From: JAUWVG01 sp964633715
GTDB lineage: Bacteria; Acidobacteriota; Aminicenantia; Aminicenantales; Aminicenantaceae
Reading direction: 5' to 3'
Length of the DNA stretch: 9,903 nt
Assembly: GCA_964633715.1 (NCBI GenBank)
Contig: CAZWHQ010000083.1
Span: 1-9,903 of the forward strand
This document shows, piece after piece, positions 1-6,035 of this stretch. Position numbers and translations under genes: made by a program. The notes below the pieces were generated by a model. The model did no database searches, was not told where the DNA came from, and was given only the letters and a program-made list of their open reading frames with translations. The number at the start of each line of letters is the position of its first letter. Position 1 is the first letter of the stretch.

Positions 1-49
1 CATACCGAAAACACATCGCAAATAAAAAATATTTGGAAGGGATTAGACG

Positions 50-742
50 TTAGGAGCGGTCGAAGAACTTAAAGCGAAAAAGATGGTAGATTGCGGCCAA
101 TCCATCTTTCCATCCAATTTTTTTCCCTTCACTGTAATCTCTTCCCGAGTAGGAAATCGGAACTTCGTAGATTCGACATTTCTGCCTGGCTAGTTTAAGG
201 GTGATTTCCGGTTCGATTCCGAATCTTTTTGATTTGAGAGTGAGCTTGTCCAGAATTTCTTTACGAATGACTTTATAGCAGGTTTCCATGTCAGTGAGAT
301 TGAGGTTGGACAGCATGTTGGAGAGAGTCGTGAGCATTTTGTTTCCGATGAAATGCCAGAAAAAAAGCACACGATGTGGACCTCCAAGGAAACGAGAACC
401 ATAAACAGCATCGGCCCGACCATCGAGTAAAGGCAAAAGAAGCATGGGATATTCTCGGGGATCATACTCCAAATCTGCATCTTGGACGATGACAAAATCA
501 CCGGTGGCTAGGGAAAATCCGGTTCGGAGCGCAGTTCCTTTCCCCTGATTTTTTTCGTGGAATTTGACCTTTACATTTTGATAATCGAGATTTTCCAAAA
601 TGTCCCGTGTTCCATCTGTGGAGCCATCGTCGATGATGATAATTTCTTTTTCCATCTCGAGATCGACATCCAACACTTGTTGAATGATCTCATTTACGGT
701 ATTTTTTTCGTTGTAAATGGGAATAATGATCGAGAGTTTCAT
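50..742 (-). CDS. Family 2 glycosyltransferase, polyprenol-phosphate sugar synthase type
   Basis: This 230-residue protein is a GT-A fold glycosyltransferase of family GT2, close in pattern to dolichol-phosphate mannosyltransferase, ArnC and GtrB. Such enzymes move a sugar from a nucleotide donor to a polyprenyl phosphate on the cytoplasmic side of the inner membrane. Visible motifs are IPIYNE (7-12), the nucleotide-binding DDGSTDGT (38-45), the metal-binding DAD (88-90, in QDADLEYDP), YGSRF (114-118), and NLNLTDMETCYKV (146-158) with FGIEPEIT (174-181). There is no C-terminal membrane segment, unlike GtrB or ArnC, so it is a short soluble or peripheral form. It ends the lpxK-led gene run, 46 bases after the UDP-xylose synthase gene. 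AAAGGA lies nine bases before the ATG. The fold and class are sure. The donor sugar and lipid acceptor are not visible in the sequence, although the neighbour suggests UDP-xylose or a derivative as one candidate donor. Confidence 0.93.
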   Translation of the reverse strand: MKLSIIIPIYNEKNTVNEIIQQVLDVDLEMEKEIIIIDDGSTDGTRDILENLDYQNVKVKFHEKNQGKGTALRTGFSLATGDFVIVQDADLEYDPREYPMLLLPLLDGRADAVYGSRFLGGPHRVLFFWHFIGNKMLTTLSNMLSNLNLTDMETCYKVIRKEILDKLTLKSKRFGIEPEITLKLARQKCRIYEVPISYSGRDYSEGKKIGWKDGLAAIYHLFRFKFFDRS

Positions 743-751
743 CGCTTATTG

Positions 752-757
752 TCCTTT
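752..757 (-). promoter_or_regulatory. Ribosome binding site of the GT2 gene
   Basis: The minus strand reads AAAGGA here, nine bases before the ATG at 742. It supports that start and independent translation of the last gene in the run. Confidence 0.65.
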
Positions 758-788
758 CTCAATTTTTAACCTAAATGATTCACGAGTT

Positions 789-1733
789 TTATGAATTATT
801 CAGGTTGAGTTTTTCTTTGAAATAATCGATGGTTTTTTGCAGACCTTCCTCCAGTCCAATTTTAGGCATCCAGCCTATTTTTTCTTTTACGGAAAAGATA
901 TCAGGACATCTCCTGACGGGATCATCTGATGGCAAGGGCTTGTGTTCTATGGTTGAGGTAGATTGAGTGAGCTTGAGGATGATTTCTGCGAGTTCAAGGA
1001 TAGTGTGCTCTTCTGGATTTCCCAGGTTTAAGGGCCCTATGACATTATCAGTGTTTATGATCGAAATAAGGCCTTCGATAAGGTCTGAAACATAACAGAA
1101 AGATCTTGTTTGTTTACCGTCTCCGCAAATGGTCAAGGTTTCATTTTTTATTGCTTGAATCACCAGATTGCTGACTACGCGGCCATCGTTCAGGGCTAGA
1201 CGGGGCCCATACGTGTTAAAAATGCGGACAATTCTGATGTCCACGTTGTTTTGACGGTGATAATCCATGGCCAAGGTTTCTGCCACACGTTTCCCTTCAT
1301 CATAGCAACTGCGCAGACCGATAGGATTGACATGACCCCAATATGTTTCAGGTTGAGGATGGACATCCGGATTACCGTAGACTTCGGACGTAGAAGCGAG
1401 GAGAAACCGGGCTTTTGTTCGTTTTGCCAGGCCAAGCATATTAATCGTTCCGAGAACATTGGTTTTTACGGTTTTAATTGCATTGTATTGGTAGTGCAAG
1501 GGGGAAGCTGGACAGGCTAGATGATAGATCTGATCCACTTCAACAAAAAGAGGATGTATGATGTCCTGCCGGATGAGTTCAAAATGAGGGTGGGAGAGCA
1601 AATGCCGGATGTTATCTTTGCTCCCTGAAAAAAAATTGTCAACACAGATTGTTTCCAATCCTCTTTCGAGGAGAGATTCGCAGAGATGGCTTCCTAAAAA
1701 ACCTGCTCCGCCTGTGACCAAAACACGTTTCAT
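789..1733 (-). CDS. UDP-glucuronate decarboxylase (UDP-xylose synthase), SDR family
   Basis: This 314-residue extended short-chain dehydrogenase/reductase probably converts UDP-glucuronate to UDP-xylose with tightly bound NAD, in the cytosol. The sequence shows the Rossmann glycine motif GGAGFLG (8-14), HLACPASP (71-78), STSEVYG (114-120), the catalytic pair Y144 and K148 in YDEGK, and RIFNTYGPR (170-178). RRCPDI (274-279) is the conserved late arginine segment. ASTSEVYG, YDEGKR and the RRCPDI region match UXS enzymes better than UDP-glucose 4-epimerases or dTDP-glucose dehydratases. The length fits cytosolic bacterial UXS without an N-terminal anchor. The ATG overlaps the rph stop as ATGA, and AAGGAG lies seven bases upstream, so translation is both coupled and independently supported. 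The next gene is a glycosyltransferase that could use the product. A related UDP-sugar epimerase is the main alternative, but less likely. Confidence 0.9.
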   Translation of the reverse strand: MKRVLVTGGAGFLGSHLCESLLERGLETICVDNFFSGSKDNIRHLLSHPHFELIRQDIIHPLFVEVDQIYHLACPASPLHYQYNAIKTVKTNVLGTINMLGLAKRTKARFLLASTSEVYGNPDVHPQPETYWGHVNPIGLRSCYDEGKRVAETLAMDYHRQNNVDIRIVRIFNTYGPRLALNDGRVVSNLVIQAIKNETLTICGDGKQTRSFCYVSDLIEGLISIINTDNVIGPLNLGNPEEHTILELAEIILKLTQSTSTIEHKPLPSDDPVRRCPDIFSVKEKIGWMPKIGLEEGLQKTIDYFKEKLNLNNS

Positions 1734-2497
1734 ATCTTGTCTCCTTGTGGCTTTGAACCGTAGGCCATAAAGAGGAGGCTTTTTGTCTTTAACACCTCCT
1801 TCTGGATTTTGATCAGTTCCACTATGCCTTTGTCTGCCAGAGCGAGAAGTTTGTCGAATTCCTTTTTTGAAAAGGGTTTTTTTTCCGCGGTCGCCTGGAT
1901 TTCGATGATTTGGCCTGAATCATTCATCACGACATTCATGTCGATATCGGCACCAGAATCTTCGGAATAATCAAGGTCAAGAAGAAGATCCCCGTTTACG
2001 ATTCCAACACTGGTTGCGCCAACCAGATGCTTTAAAGGCATCTCCTCGAGAATATTTTTTTCCAGCATATCGTTGAGAACACAAGCCAGTGCAACACAGC
2101 CGGCTGTTATAGATGCCGATCTTGTTCCTCCATCTGCCTGGATAACGTCACAATCGATAATGATGGTTCTTTCCCCCAGAGTTTTAAGGTCTGTGGAAGT
2201 CCTGAGAGACCTGCCGATAAGTCGCTGTATTTCCTGGGTTCTTCCCGAGATCCGTCCAAGGTGTCTTTCTCTTGCGGTCCTTTTTTCAGTTGAGCCGGGT
2301 AGCATGGCATATTCAGCCGTGATCCAACCCGCTCCGGAACCTCTTAAAAAATGGGGCACTTTCTCTTCGACAGTAGCCGTGGCTATAACTTTTGTTTTTC
2401 CGGCAGTAATGAGTGCTGAGCCCGAAGCAAACTCGAGATAGTCGGGGACAATTTCTACTGGTCTTAGCCTGTCCGGGGATCTTTCCTTAGGCTTCAT
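1730..2497 (-). CDS. rph: Ribonuclease PH
   Basis: RNase PH trims the 3' ends of tRNA precursors by adding phosphate across the terminal bond, releasing nucleoside diphosphates. It acts in the cytosol as a hexameric ring. The 255 residues cover the whole family: LRPVEI near the start, GWITAEYAMLP (57-67), R86 in GRTQEIQRLIGR, DCDVIQADGGTR (115-126) with phosphate-binding T125 and R126, SVGIVNGD (163-170), and acidic D180, D184 and D186 in the active-site region. The numbering of R86, T125, R126, D180 and D186 agrees with the well-studied Aquifex enzyme as I recall it. About twenty residues after position 235 extend beyond the usual end of roughly 238. The gene lies 62 bases after the acyltransferase gene and overlaps the UDP-xylose synthase gene by four bases. 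The nearest ribosome-site match, AAGGA, is 13 bases from the ATG, which is long. The rdgB-type neighbour common in other genomes is absent. Confidence 0.97.
   Translation of the reverse strand: MKPKERSPDRLRPVEIVPDYLEFASGSALITAGKTKVIATATVEEKVPHFLRGSGAGWITAEYAMLPGSTEKRTARERHLGRISGRTQEIQRLIGRSLRTSTDLKTLGERTIIIDCDVIQADGGTRSASITAGCVALACVLNDMLEKNILEEMPLKHLVGATSVGIVNGDLLLDLDYSEDSGADIDMNVVMNDSGQIIEIQATAEKKPFSKKEFDKLLALADKGIVELIKIQKEVLKTKSLLFMAYGSKPQGDKI
1741..1746 (-). promoter_or_regulatory. Ribosome binding site of the UDP-xylose synthase gene
   Basis: AAGGAG on the minus strand, seven bases before the ATG at 1733, lies inside the last codons of rph. It fixes the start that gives the four-base ATGA overlap. 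Confidence 0.75.
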
Positions 2498-2559
2498 CGG
2501 TTTTTTGTGTTCCTTGGCTATTTTTGGCCTCCATTTATATATTCTGATGAATTTATAAA

Positions 2560-3477
2560 CTAAATATCACGATGTGCTGACTGTGTCTCAGATACAGGTC
2601 GAGTTTTCCATCTGTTGTGGAACCAAAGCCAAAATATTGGTTTATCCCGGATCTGATTCTCAATAATTTTAGTGCAAATCTGAGTTATTTTCAATACATC
2701 TTGCTCACGGTCACCGGATAGGGGAATTTTCACTGGAGGGAGGATTTTGATGTGAAACGTATGTGTCGATGTGGGAGTAGAAAAAACCGGGATAATTGGG
2801 GCCTGGGTTCTGAGGTGAAAGGTGGCCAAGCTTGGGGTCGTCCCCGCTGCCTTCGCAAAAAAATCGACAAAAACAGCCTCACTGTCCAGGACGTTCTGAT
2901 CGATGAGGATGGCCACCATCGCATTCTTACGGAGGGCCCGGAGAACCTCGCGTGCGGCTTTATGTTTGTAGATGACGTCCTCTCCTAGGTCCAATCTCAT
3001 TTTAAGAAGTTCCTTTTCCAAAAAAACATTGTCCAATGGTCTGGCCATGACTTTAAGGGCCCCTAACTGGGAGACGTAGTAAGGGGCAATTTCCCAATTG
3101 CCAAAATGGGCAGTAAAGAGCAATGCCCCTTTTTTCTCCAGAAGTGCGTTCTGGATATATTCTGCTCCATCGACATCGATGAGGAGGGCTTTTTTGTGCT
3201 CTTTGAGTGTAGAGAATTTTATGAGGTCCAATATGACCTCTCCAAAGTGGGAAAATGAACCTCTGGCCAAAGATTTAAGGGACTTGAGAGAGTGGTCGTT
3301 TCCCAGAGAAAGAGAGAGATTGGAGAGCGCGATATGCCGGTGTCTTCTATCGCAGACGTAAAAGAAAAATCCCAGCAATCGTCCCAGGGCAAGGCAAAAT
3401 CGCCGTGGAAGAAGGAATATAATCCCTTGAATCAGTTTAAACAGAAGAAATATCAAATAATCGACGGATTTTTTCAT
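2560..3477 (-). CDS. Lipid A late acyltransferase, LpxL/HtrB family
   Basis: This 305-residue inner-membrane enzyme of the LpxL/HtrB/MsbB family transfers a fatty acyl chain from an acyl carrier protein to a lipid A precursor to make an acyloxyacyl group. A hydrophobic N-terminal segment (about 7-41, broken by PRR at 24-26) would anchor it. The catalytic HX4E motif is H124-FGNW-E129. Further family marks are LIDQN (191-195), the FF..AAG.TPSLA stretch (206-218) and the C-terminal WLWFHNRWKTRP (283-294), which matches the family's usual W-H-R-[FW]-K-T-R-P ending. Length is typical. Its ATG directly abuts the lpxK stop codon (TAAATG) and I see no Shine-Dalgarno match before it, so translation probably depends on ribosomes finishing lpxK. 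Which acyl position and chain it uses cannot be read from the sequence, so I give no specific symbol. Confidence 0.93.
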   Translation of the reverse strand: MKKSVDYLIFLLFKLIQGIIFLLPRRFCLALGRLLGFFFYVCDRRHRHIALSNLSLSLGNDHSLKSLKSLARGSFSHFGEVILDLIKFSTLKEHKKALLIDVDGAEYIQNALLEKKGALLFTAHFGNWEIAPYYVSQLGALKVMARPLDNVFLEKELLKMRLDLGEDVIYKHKAAREVLRALRKNAMVAILIDQNVLDSEAVFVDFFAKAAGTTPSLATFHLRTQAPIIPVFSTPTSTHTFHIKILPPVKIPLSGDREQDVLKITQICTKIIENQIRDKPIFWLWFHNRWKTRPVSETQSAHRDI

Positions 3478-4479
3478 TTAAGATTGTTTCTGAATATCTG
3501 CTAAAAACATCAATATTTTCTCGAGAAAAGCGTCCTCTGTCTTCAAATCAATTTTTAAATAACAAACGGGAATGCAGTCAAAATCCTTAATGTCTTGAAG
3601 TTTAACAGAGTCTTTTTCAGTCGTGATGATCATGTCCGCCTCGTATCTATTATAAACTTCCATAATCTTTTTAACAGATGATCTTGGGTAGGAAAAATGA
3701 TCAGGAAACTTTAGTGAATAACAATATTTTATTCCTTGCTCTTTAAGAAGAGAAAAAAATCTTTCTGGTCGGGCGATTCCGGATACGGCCAGAACCTTTT
3801 TGCTTTTAACTTGAGAGAGAGGTTCTGCTTTGTTGTTTTTTAGGTTGAACAATCCCTTGCTAAAAACTGTATAAGTGAATAGTGGTGTTTTGAAAGACAT
3901 GTTTTGGAAGAATTTTTTGGAGTGAGAAAGAAGGCGTTCCTCTACGAGAACAAGATGGGCGCGGCTTAAGGAAGAGAGAGGTTCTCGCAGAGCCGTTTTT
4001 TCACGGGGATCGAAGAGCACAATGTCGATATCTTTCCGAAGCTTCTGGTGTTGAAAACCATCATCCAGGACAGCAATATTAAATCCGAGGATTTTGGCCT
4101 TCTGGCAGGAAACAAGACGGTTTTTGCCGATGAAAACACCGATTTCTGGATATTTTTTGGCCACCATGTAAGGTTCATCTCCCGACTGCTTCCAACCGCC
4201 AAAAATACTTTTGCCGTCAGAGAGAATCTCCCCCCGGTTTTCCCATTTTCCTTGATATCCTCGAGAAATAAAAGCAGGTTTGTACCCCTGTTTTCTTAAA
4301 AATTCCAGAAGATGCATGGATAACGGTGTTTTATGGGAACCGCCAAAGGAGATGTTTCCTATACTGATTGTAGGAAGATGTGCCTGCTTTGACTTGAGGA
4401 TTTTTCTCCTGTAGAGAGCGCTTCTAATTTGACCTGCTGTTTTGTACAGAAAATATAGAGGAGAAAGGAGGCGTGACAT
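3478..4479 (-). CDS. lpxK: Tetraacyldisaccharide 4'-kinase (lipid A 4'-kinase)
   Basis: LpxK phosphorylates the 4' position of the tetraacyldisaccharide 1-phosphate to form lipid IVA at the inner membrane. I choose the ATG at 4479 (333 residues). The reading frame stays open to a TTG at 4518 and a GTG at 4497, and the GTG has GGAGGA only three bases upstream. From the ATG, the N-terminus MSRLLSPLYFLY lines up with remembered Aquifex LpxK. The motifs also fall near its numbering: P-loop GGSHKTP (46-52) with K50, GDEP (100-103) with catalytic D101, DDGFQH (139-144), SGIARPERFF (233-242), FPDHFSY (258-264) with catalytic H261, and TTEKDSVKL (286-294). Oddly, the glycine before the P-loop lysine is histidine (H49). 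The acyltransferase gene follows with no gap. No waaA-like Kdo transferase gene lies beside it. The family call is sure; the start is less so. Confidence 0.95.
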   Translation of the reverse strand: MSRLLSPLYFLYKTAGQIRSALYRRKILKSKQAHLPTISIGNISFGGSHKTPLSMHLLEFLRKQGYKPAFISRGYQGKWENRGEILSDGKSIFGGWKQSGDEPYMVAKKYPEIGVFIGKNRLVSCQKAKILGFNIAVLDDGFQHQKLRKDIDIVLFDPREKTALREPLSSLSRAHLVLVEERLLSHSKKFFQNMSFKTPLFTYTVFSKGLFNLKNNKAEPLSQVKSKKVLAVSGIARPERFFSLLKEQGIKYCYSLKFPDHFSYPRSSVKKIMEVYNRYEADMIITTEKDSVKLQDIKDFDCIPVCYLKIDLKTEDAFLEKILMFLADIQKQS

Positions 4480-4488
4480 TTTTTTGGA

Positions 4489-4518
4489 AATATACACTAT
4501 TCCTCCAAAAGGGGTCAA
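4489..4518 (-). promoter_or_regulatory. Candidate lpxK promoter next to the ATG
   Basis: On the minus strand a TTGACC box (4518-4513) is followed after 18 bases by TATATT (4494-4489), then nine bases to the ATG at 4479. This resembles a sigma-70 type promoter that would give a leader of only about two or three bases. There is no Shine-Dalgarno match before that ATG. The same stretch also contains the alternative TTG and GTG starts, so it may instead be coding or leader sequence read from a promoter further upstream. Confidence 0.4.
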
Positions 4519-4521
4519 ATC

Positions 4522-4550
4522 TTTACTTCATCCTTCTGATTAATTATAAT
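4522..4550 (+). promoter_or_regulatory. Promoter of the lipoprotein gene
   Basis: TTTACT (4522-4527), 17 bases, then a perfect TATAAT (4545-4550) form a good sigma-70 type promoter. Transcription would start near 4557, about 20 bases before the gene, leaving room for the ribosome site at 4569-4573. Confidence 0.6.
4543..4550. promoter_or_regulatory. Self-complementary -10 box, possible two-way promoter
   Basis: ATTATAAT reads the same on both strands, so TATAAT occurs at 4545-4550 on the plus strand and at 4548-4543 on the minus strand. It lies between divergent lpxK and the lipoprotein gene. Read leftward it would start transcription near 4536, just ahead of all three candidate lpxK starts. 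The leftward -35 position (about 4566-4571, TCCAGA) is a poor match, so leftward activity is uncertain. Confidence 0.4.
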
Positions 4551-4568
4551 AAGTCTTAATTTTCATCT

Positions 4569-4573
4569 GGAGG
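4569..4573 (+). promoter_or_regulatory. Ribosome binding site of the lipoprotein gene
   Basis: GGAGG lies three bases before the ATG at 4577 and six before a second in-frame ATG at 4580. The spacing favours the second ATG, which would shorten the protein by one residue only. Confidence 0.75.
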
Positions 4574-4576
4574 AAA

Positions 4577-5446
4577 ATGATGTTGAGAAAAATATCGATT
4601 ATTTCATTGATTCTATTCATATCTGTGGCCATGTTCAGCTGCAAAAAAAGTGCATCCATTAAAGGTTTGGAACTCGAGGTCTCTTTTTCTGAGGAAAATT
4701 TGTCGGACAACCTTGTTACGGATATTCAGTACTCATGGAAAACGAATGATGAATTTGTAAAAGTGGATCAAGATTTTAATGTTTTTGTGCATTTCTGGCA
4801 TAAAAGCAATCTTTTGTTTCAAGATCCACACACTCCAGAGGTACCCACAAGCCAATGGGAACCAAATAATGAATATTCTTATTCACGGCAAATCTATATC
4901 CCTGCGTTTATCGATGAGTTCGATCCAAATTTTAAAGGGGATGAAACCCTTCGACTCTCGGTTGGATTTTTTTCTCCCTATGACAGGACCGGAGAGTCAA
5001 AGCAGGAAATCCTAGAAGAAAAACTGAAAGTTTTCCCCCCTCCTGTTGGTACACCCGAAACAGTTTATGAAGAGGGTTGGTATGATTTAGAAATCAATCC
5101 AGAGGCTTATCTCAAACAGTGGAGATGGACAACAAAAAGTGCGAGGTGCATCATCGATAATCCTTTTCGTGATGCCCTTCTCATTATCAAAGGCGGTGTT
5201 AATCCAGACGCTGTTCCCGGGCAAAAAATCACATTCAAAATAAACGATATGGTTTTGGATGAGTTTATCCCAGAAAAAGATGTTTTTGAGAAGTCTTTTA
5301 ATATCAAAAAAGAAATGCTGGGCGATAAAGAAGAATTTTATTTAACATTTGAAGTGGATAAATCTTTTATTCCTGCCCAAGTTTTTCCAGACTCAACAGA
5401 CGAAAGAGATCTGGGCATTCAGATTTCATTTGTTTATTTTCGCTAG
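4577..5446 (+). CDS. Putative lipoprotein with two predicted beta domains, function unknown
   Basis: This is the only plus-strand gene, 289 residues counted from the first ATG. A charged start (LRK, 3-5), a hydrophobic stretch (6-20) and C22 in the sequence MFSC suggest a lipoprotein signal peptide. The lipobox is imperfect, with F at -2. The mature part seems to hold two domains. The first includes VFVHFW (69-74), PHTPEVPTSQW (84-94) and LSVGFFSPYDRTG (127-139). The second includes EGWYDLE (166-172), WRWTTKSARCIIDNP (182-196) and ERDLGIQISFVYF (276-288). The two patterns recall, from memory, beta-rich accessory domains found in or beside envelope glycosyltransferases of Acidobacteriota and other bacteria, which would suggest a carbohydrate-related role. 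That is an inference, and no catalytic residues are apparent. The gene has its own promoter and ribosome site. It faces the coiled-coil gene tail to tail with three bases between stops. Confidence 0.85.
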   Translation: MMLRKISIISLILFISVAMFSCKKSASIKGLELEVSFSEENLSDNLVTDIQYSWKTNDEFVKVDQDFNVFVHFWHKSNLLFQDPHTPEVPTSQWEPNNEYSYSRQIYIPAFIDEFDPNFKGDETLRLSVGFFSPYDRTGESKQEILEEKLKVFPPPVGTPETVYEEGWYDLEINPEAYLKQWRWTTKSARCIIDNPFRDALLIIKGGVNPDAVPGQKITFKINDMVLDEFIPEKDVFEKSFNIKKEMLGDKEEFYLTFEVDKSFIPAQVFPDSTDERDLGIQISFVYFR

Positions 5447-5449
5447 GGA

Positions 5450-5995
5450 TTAGATACGTTTCTTTTTTTCTAATTCGGCTTTGGCCAGTTCGTACTCTTC
5501 CTTGGCCTTTTCCGCATCCTTTTTAGCTTCTTCCAATTGAAGAGAGATAGCGTTTAACTGTCTCTGGATATCTTCTTTCAGCTGAGCGTCTCCTGTGCTG
5601 TAGAACTCCTGCAGGAGTGCTCTTACTCTCAGAGAGAGCAGGGAAACAGATTCTTCTGACTTGTTCCAGCTTGCTCCGAGTTGGGCCACGGCTGCTTCAT
5701 CGATTTGGACGGTGTTTTCCTCTTCACTCTCTTTAGGTTCCGCGGACTCGTCTTCTGTATTTTCAAGTGAATCCGTTTGTCCAGGGGCAATTTTTTTGCT
5801 AAGCATAGATACCATAGCGGGCGTCAATTTTTTTTTGATCAAATCCACATTTGTTATAGGGTTGATCTTTTTCTGTGTGATTTTAGCCCGCCTTTCTTTT
5901 TCCTTTTTGGATAATTCAACAAGACTTTGTGAAAATGCCCATGAGGTGAAGCAGACAAGTATTAACCCACTAAAGCAGAATTTCTTCATGAACAT
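5450..5995 (-). CDS. Small secreted coiled-coil protein, function unknown
   Basis: This 181-residue protein has a signal peptide (KK at 4-5, hydrophobic 6-20, likely cleavage after AFS at 22), so it is probably periplasmic. After it come SLVELSKKEKERRAKI (24-39) and PITNVDL (46-52), an acidic linker rich in E, S and D (74-98), and a long charged helix (about 110-181) with FYSTGD (131-136), probably a coiled coil. From memory this order matches a widespread, uncharacterised family in Acidobacteriota that usually ends in a PGWLR-like tail. That tail is missing here and the protein stops at KKKRI. Starts at 5995 or two codons later at 5989 both keep the signal peptide. Neither has a Shine-Dalgarno match, which fits the very close promoter at 6007-6035. 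No function can be assigned. Confidence 0.87.
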   Translation of the reverse strand: MFMKKFCFSGLILVCFTSWAFSQSLVELSKKEKERRAKITQKKINPITNVDLIKKKLTPAMVSMLSKKIAPGQTDSLENTEDESAEPKESEEENTVQIDEAAVAQLGASWNKSEESVSLLSLRVRALLQEFYSTGDAQLKEDIQRQLNAISLQLEEAKKDAEKAKEEYELAKAELEKKKRI

Positions 5996-6006
5996 AAACT
6001 ATTTTA

Positions 6007-6035
6007 ATGATAAAAGAATCATCGTTGCGTGTCAA
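6007..6035 (-). promoter_or_regulatory. Promoter of the coiled-coil protein gene, near-leaderless
   Basis: The minus strand shows a perfect TTGACA (6035-6030), exactly 17 bases, then TATCAT (6012-6007, five of six matches). Eleven bases separate this box from the ATG at 5995, so transcription would start only about five bases before the first ATG. It marks the coiled-coil gene as a unit separate from comEC. Confidence 0.7.

Noticed and set aside
1..3. CAT at the left edge as the start codon of another minus-strand gene
   Set aside because: Only three bases are visible, with no ribosome site before them, so it cannot be supported.
20..34. Inverted repeat AAATA-AAAAA-TATTT downstream of the GT2 gene, as a terminator
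   Set aside because: The stem is five A-T pairs only and too weak. No GC-rich stem with a T run is present before the window edge.
2073..2441. Plus-strand open frame (122 codons) antisense to rph
   Set aside because: It is a shadow of a strongly conserved gene, with no motif and no promoter of its own.
2498..2559. TATATA/TATAAA stretch before rph as a separate promoter
   Set aside because: No acceptable -35 box lies at the right distance, and AT-rich matches of this kind are common by chance.
5405..5440. Hairpin ATCTG-GGCATT-CAGAT with T-rich sequence after it, as terminator of the lipoprotein gene
   Set aside because: The five-base stem is weak, it lies inside the coding end, and the following sequence is not a true T run.
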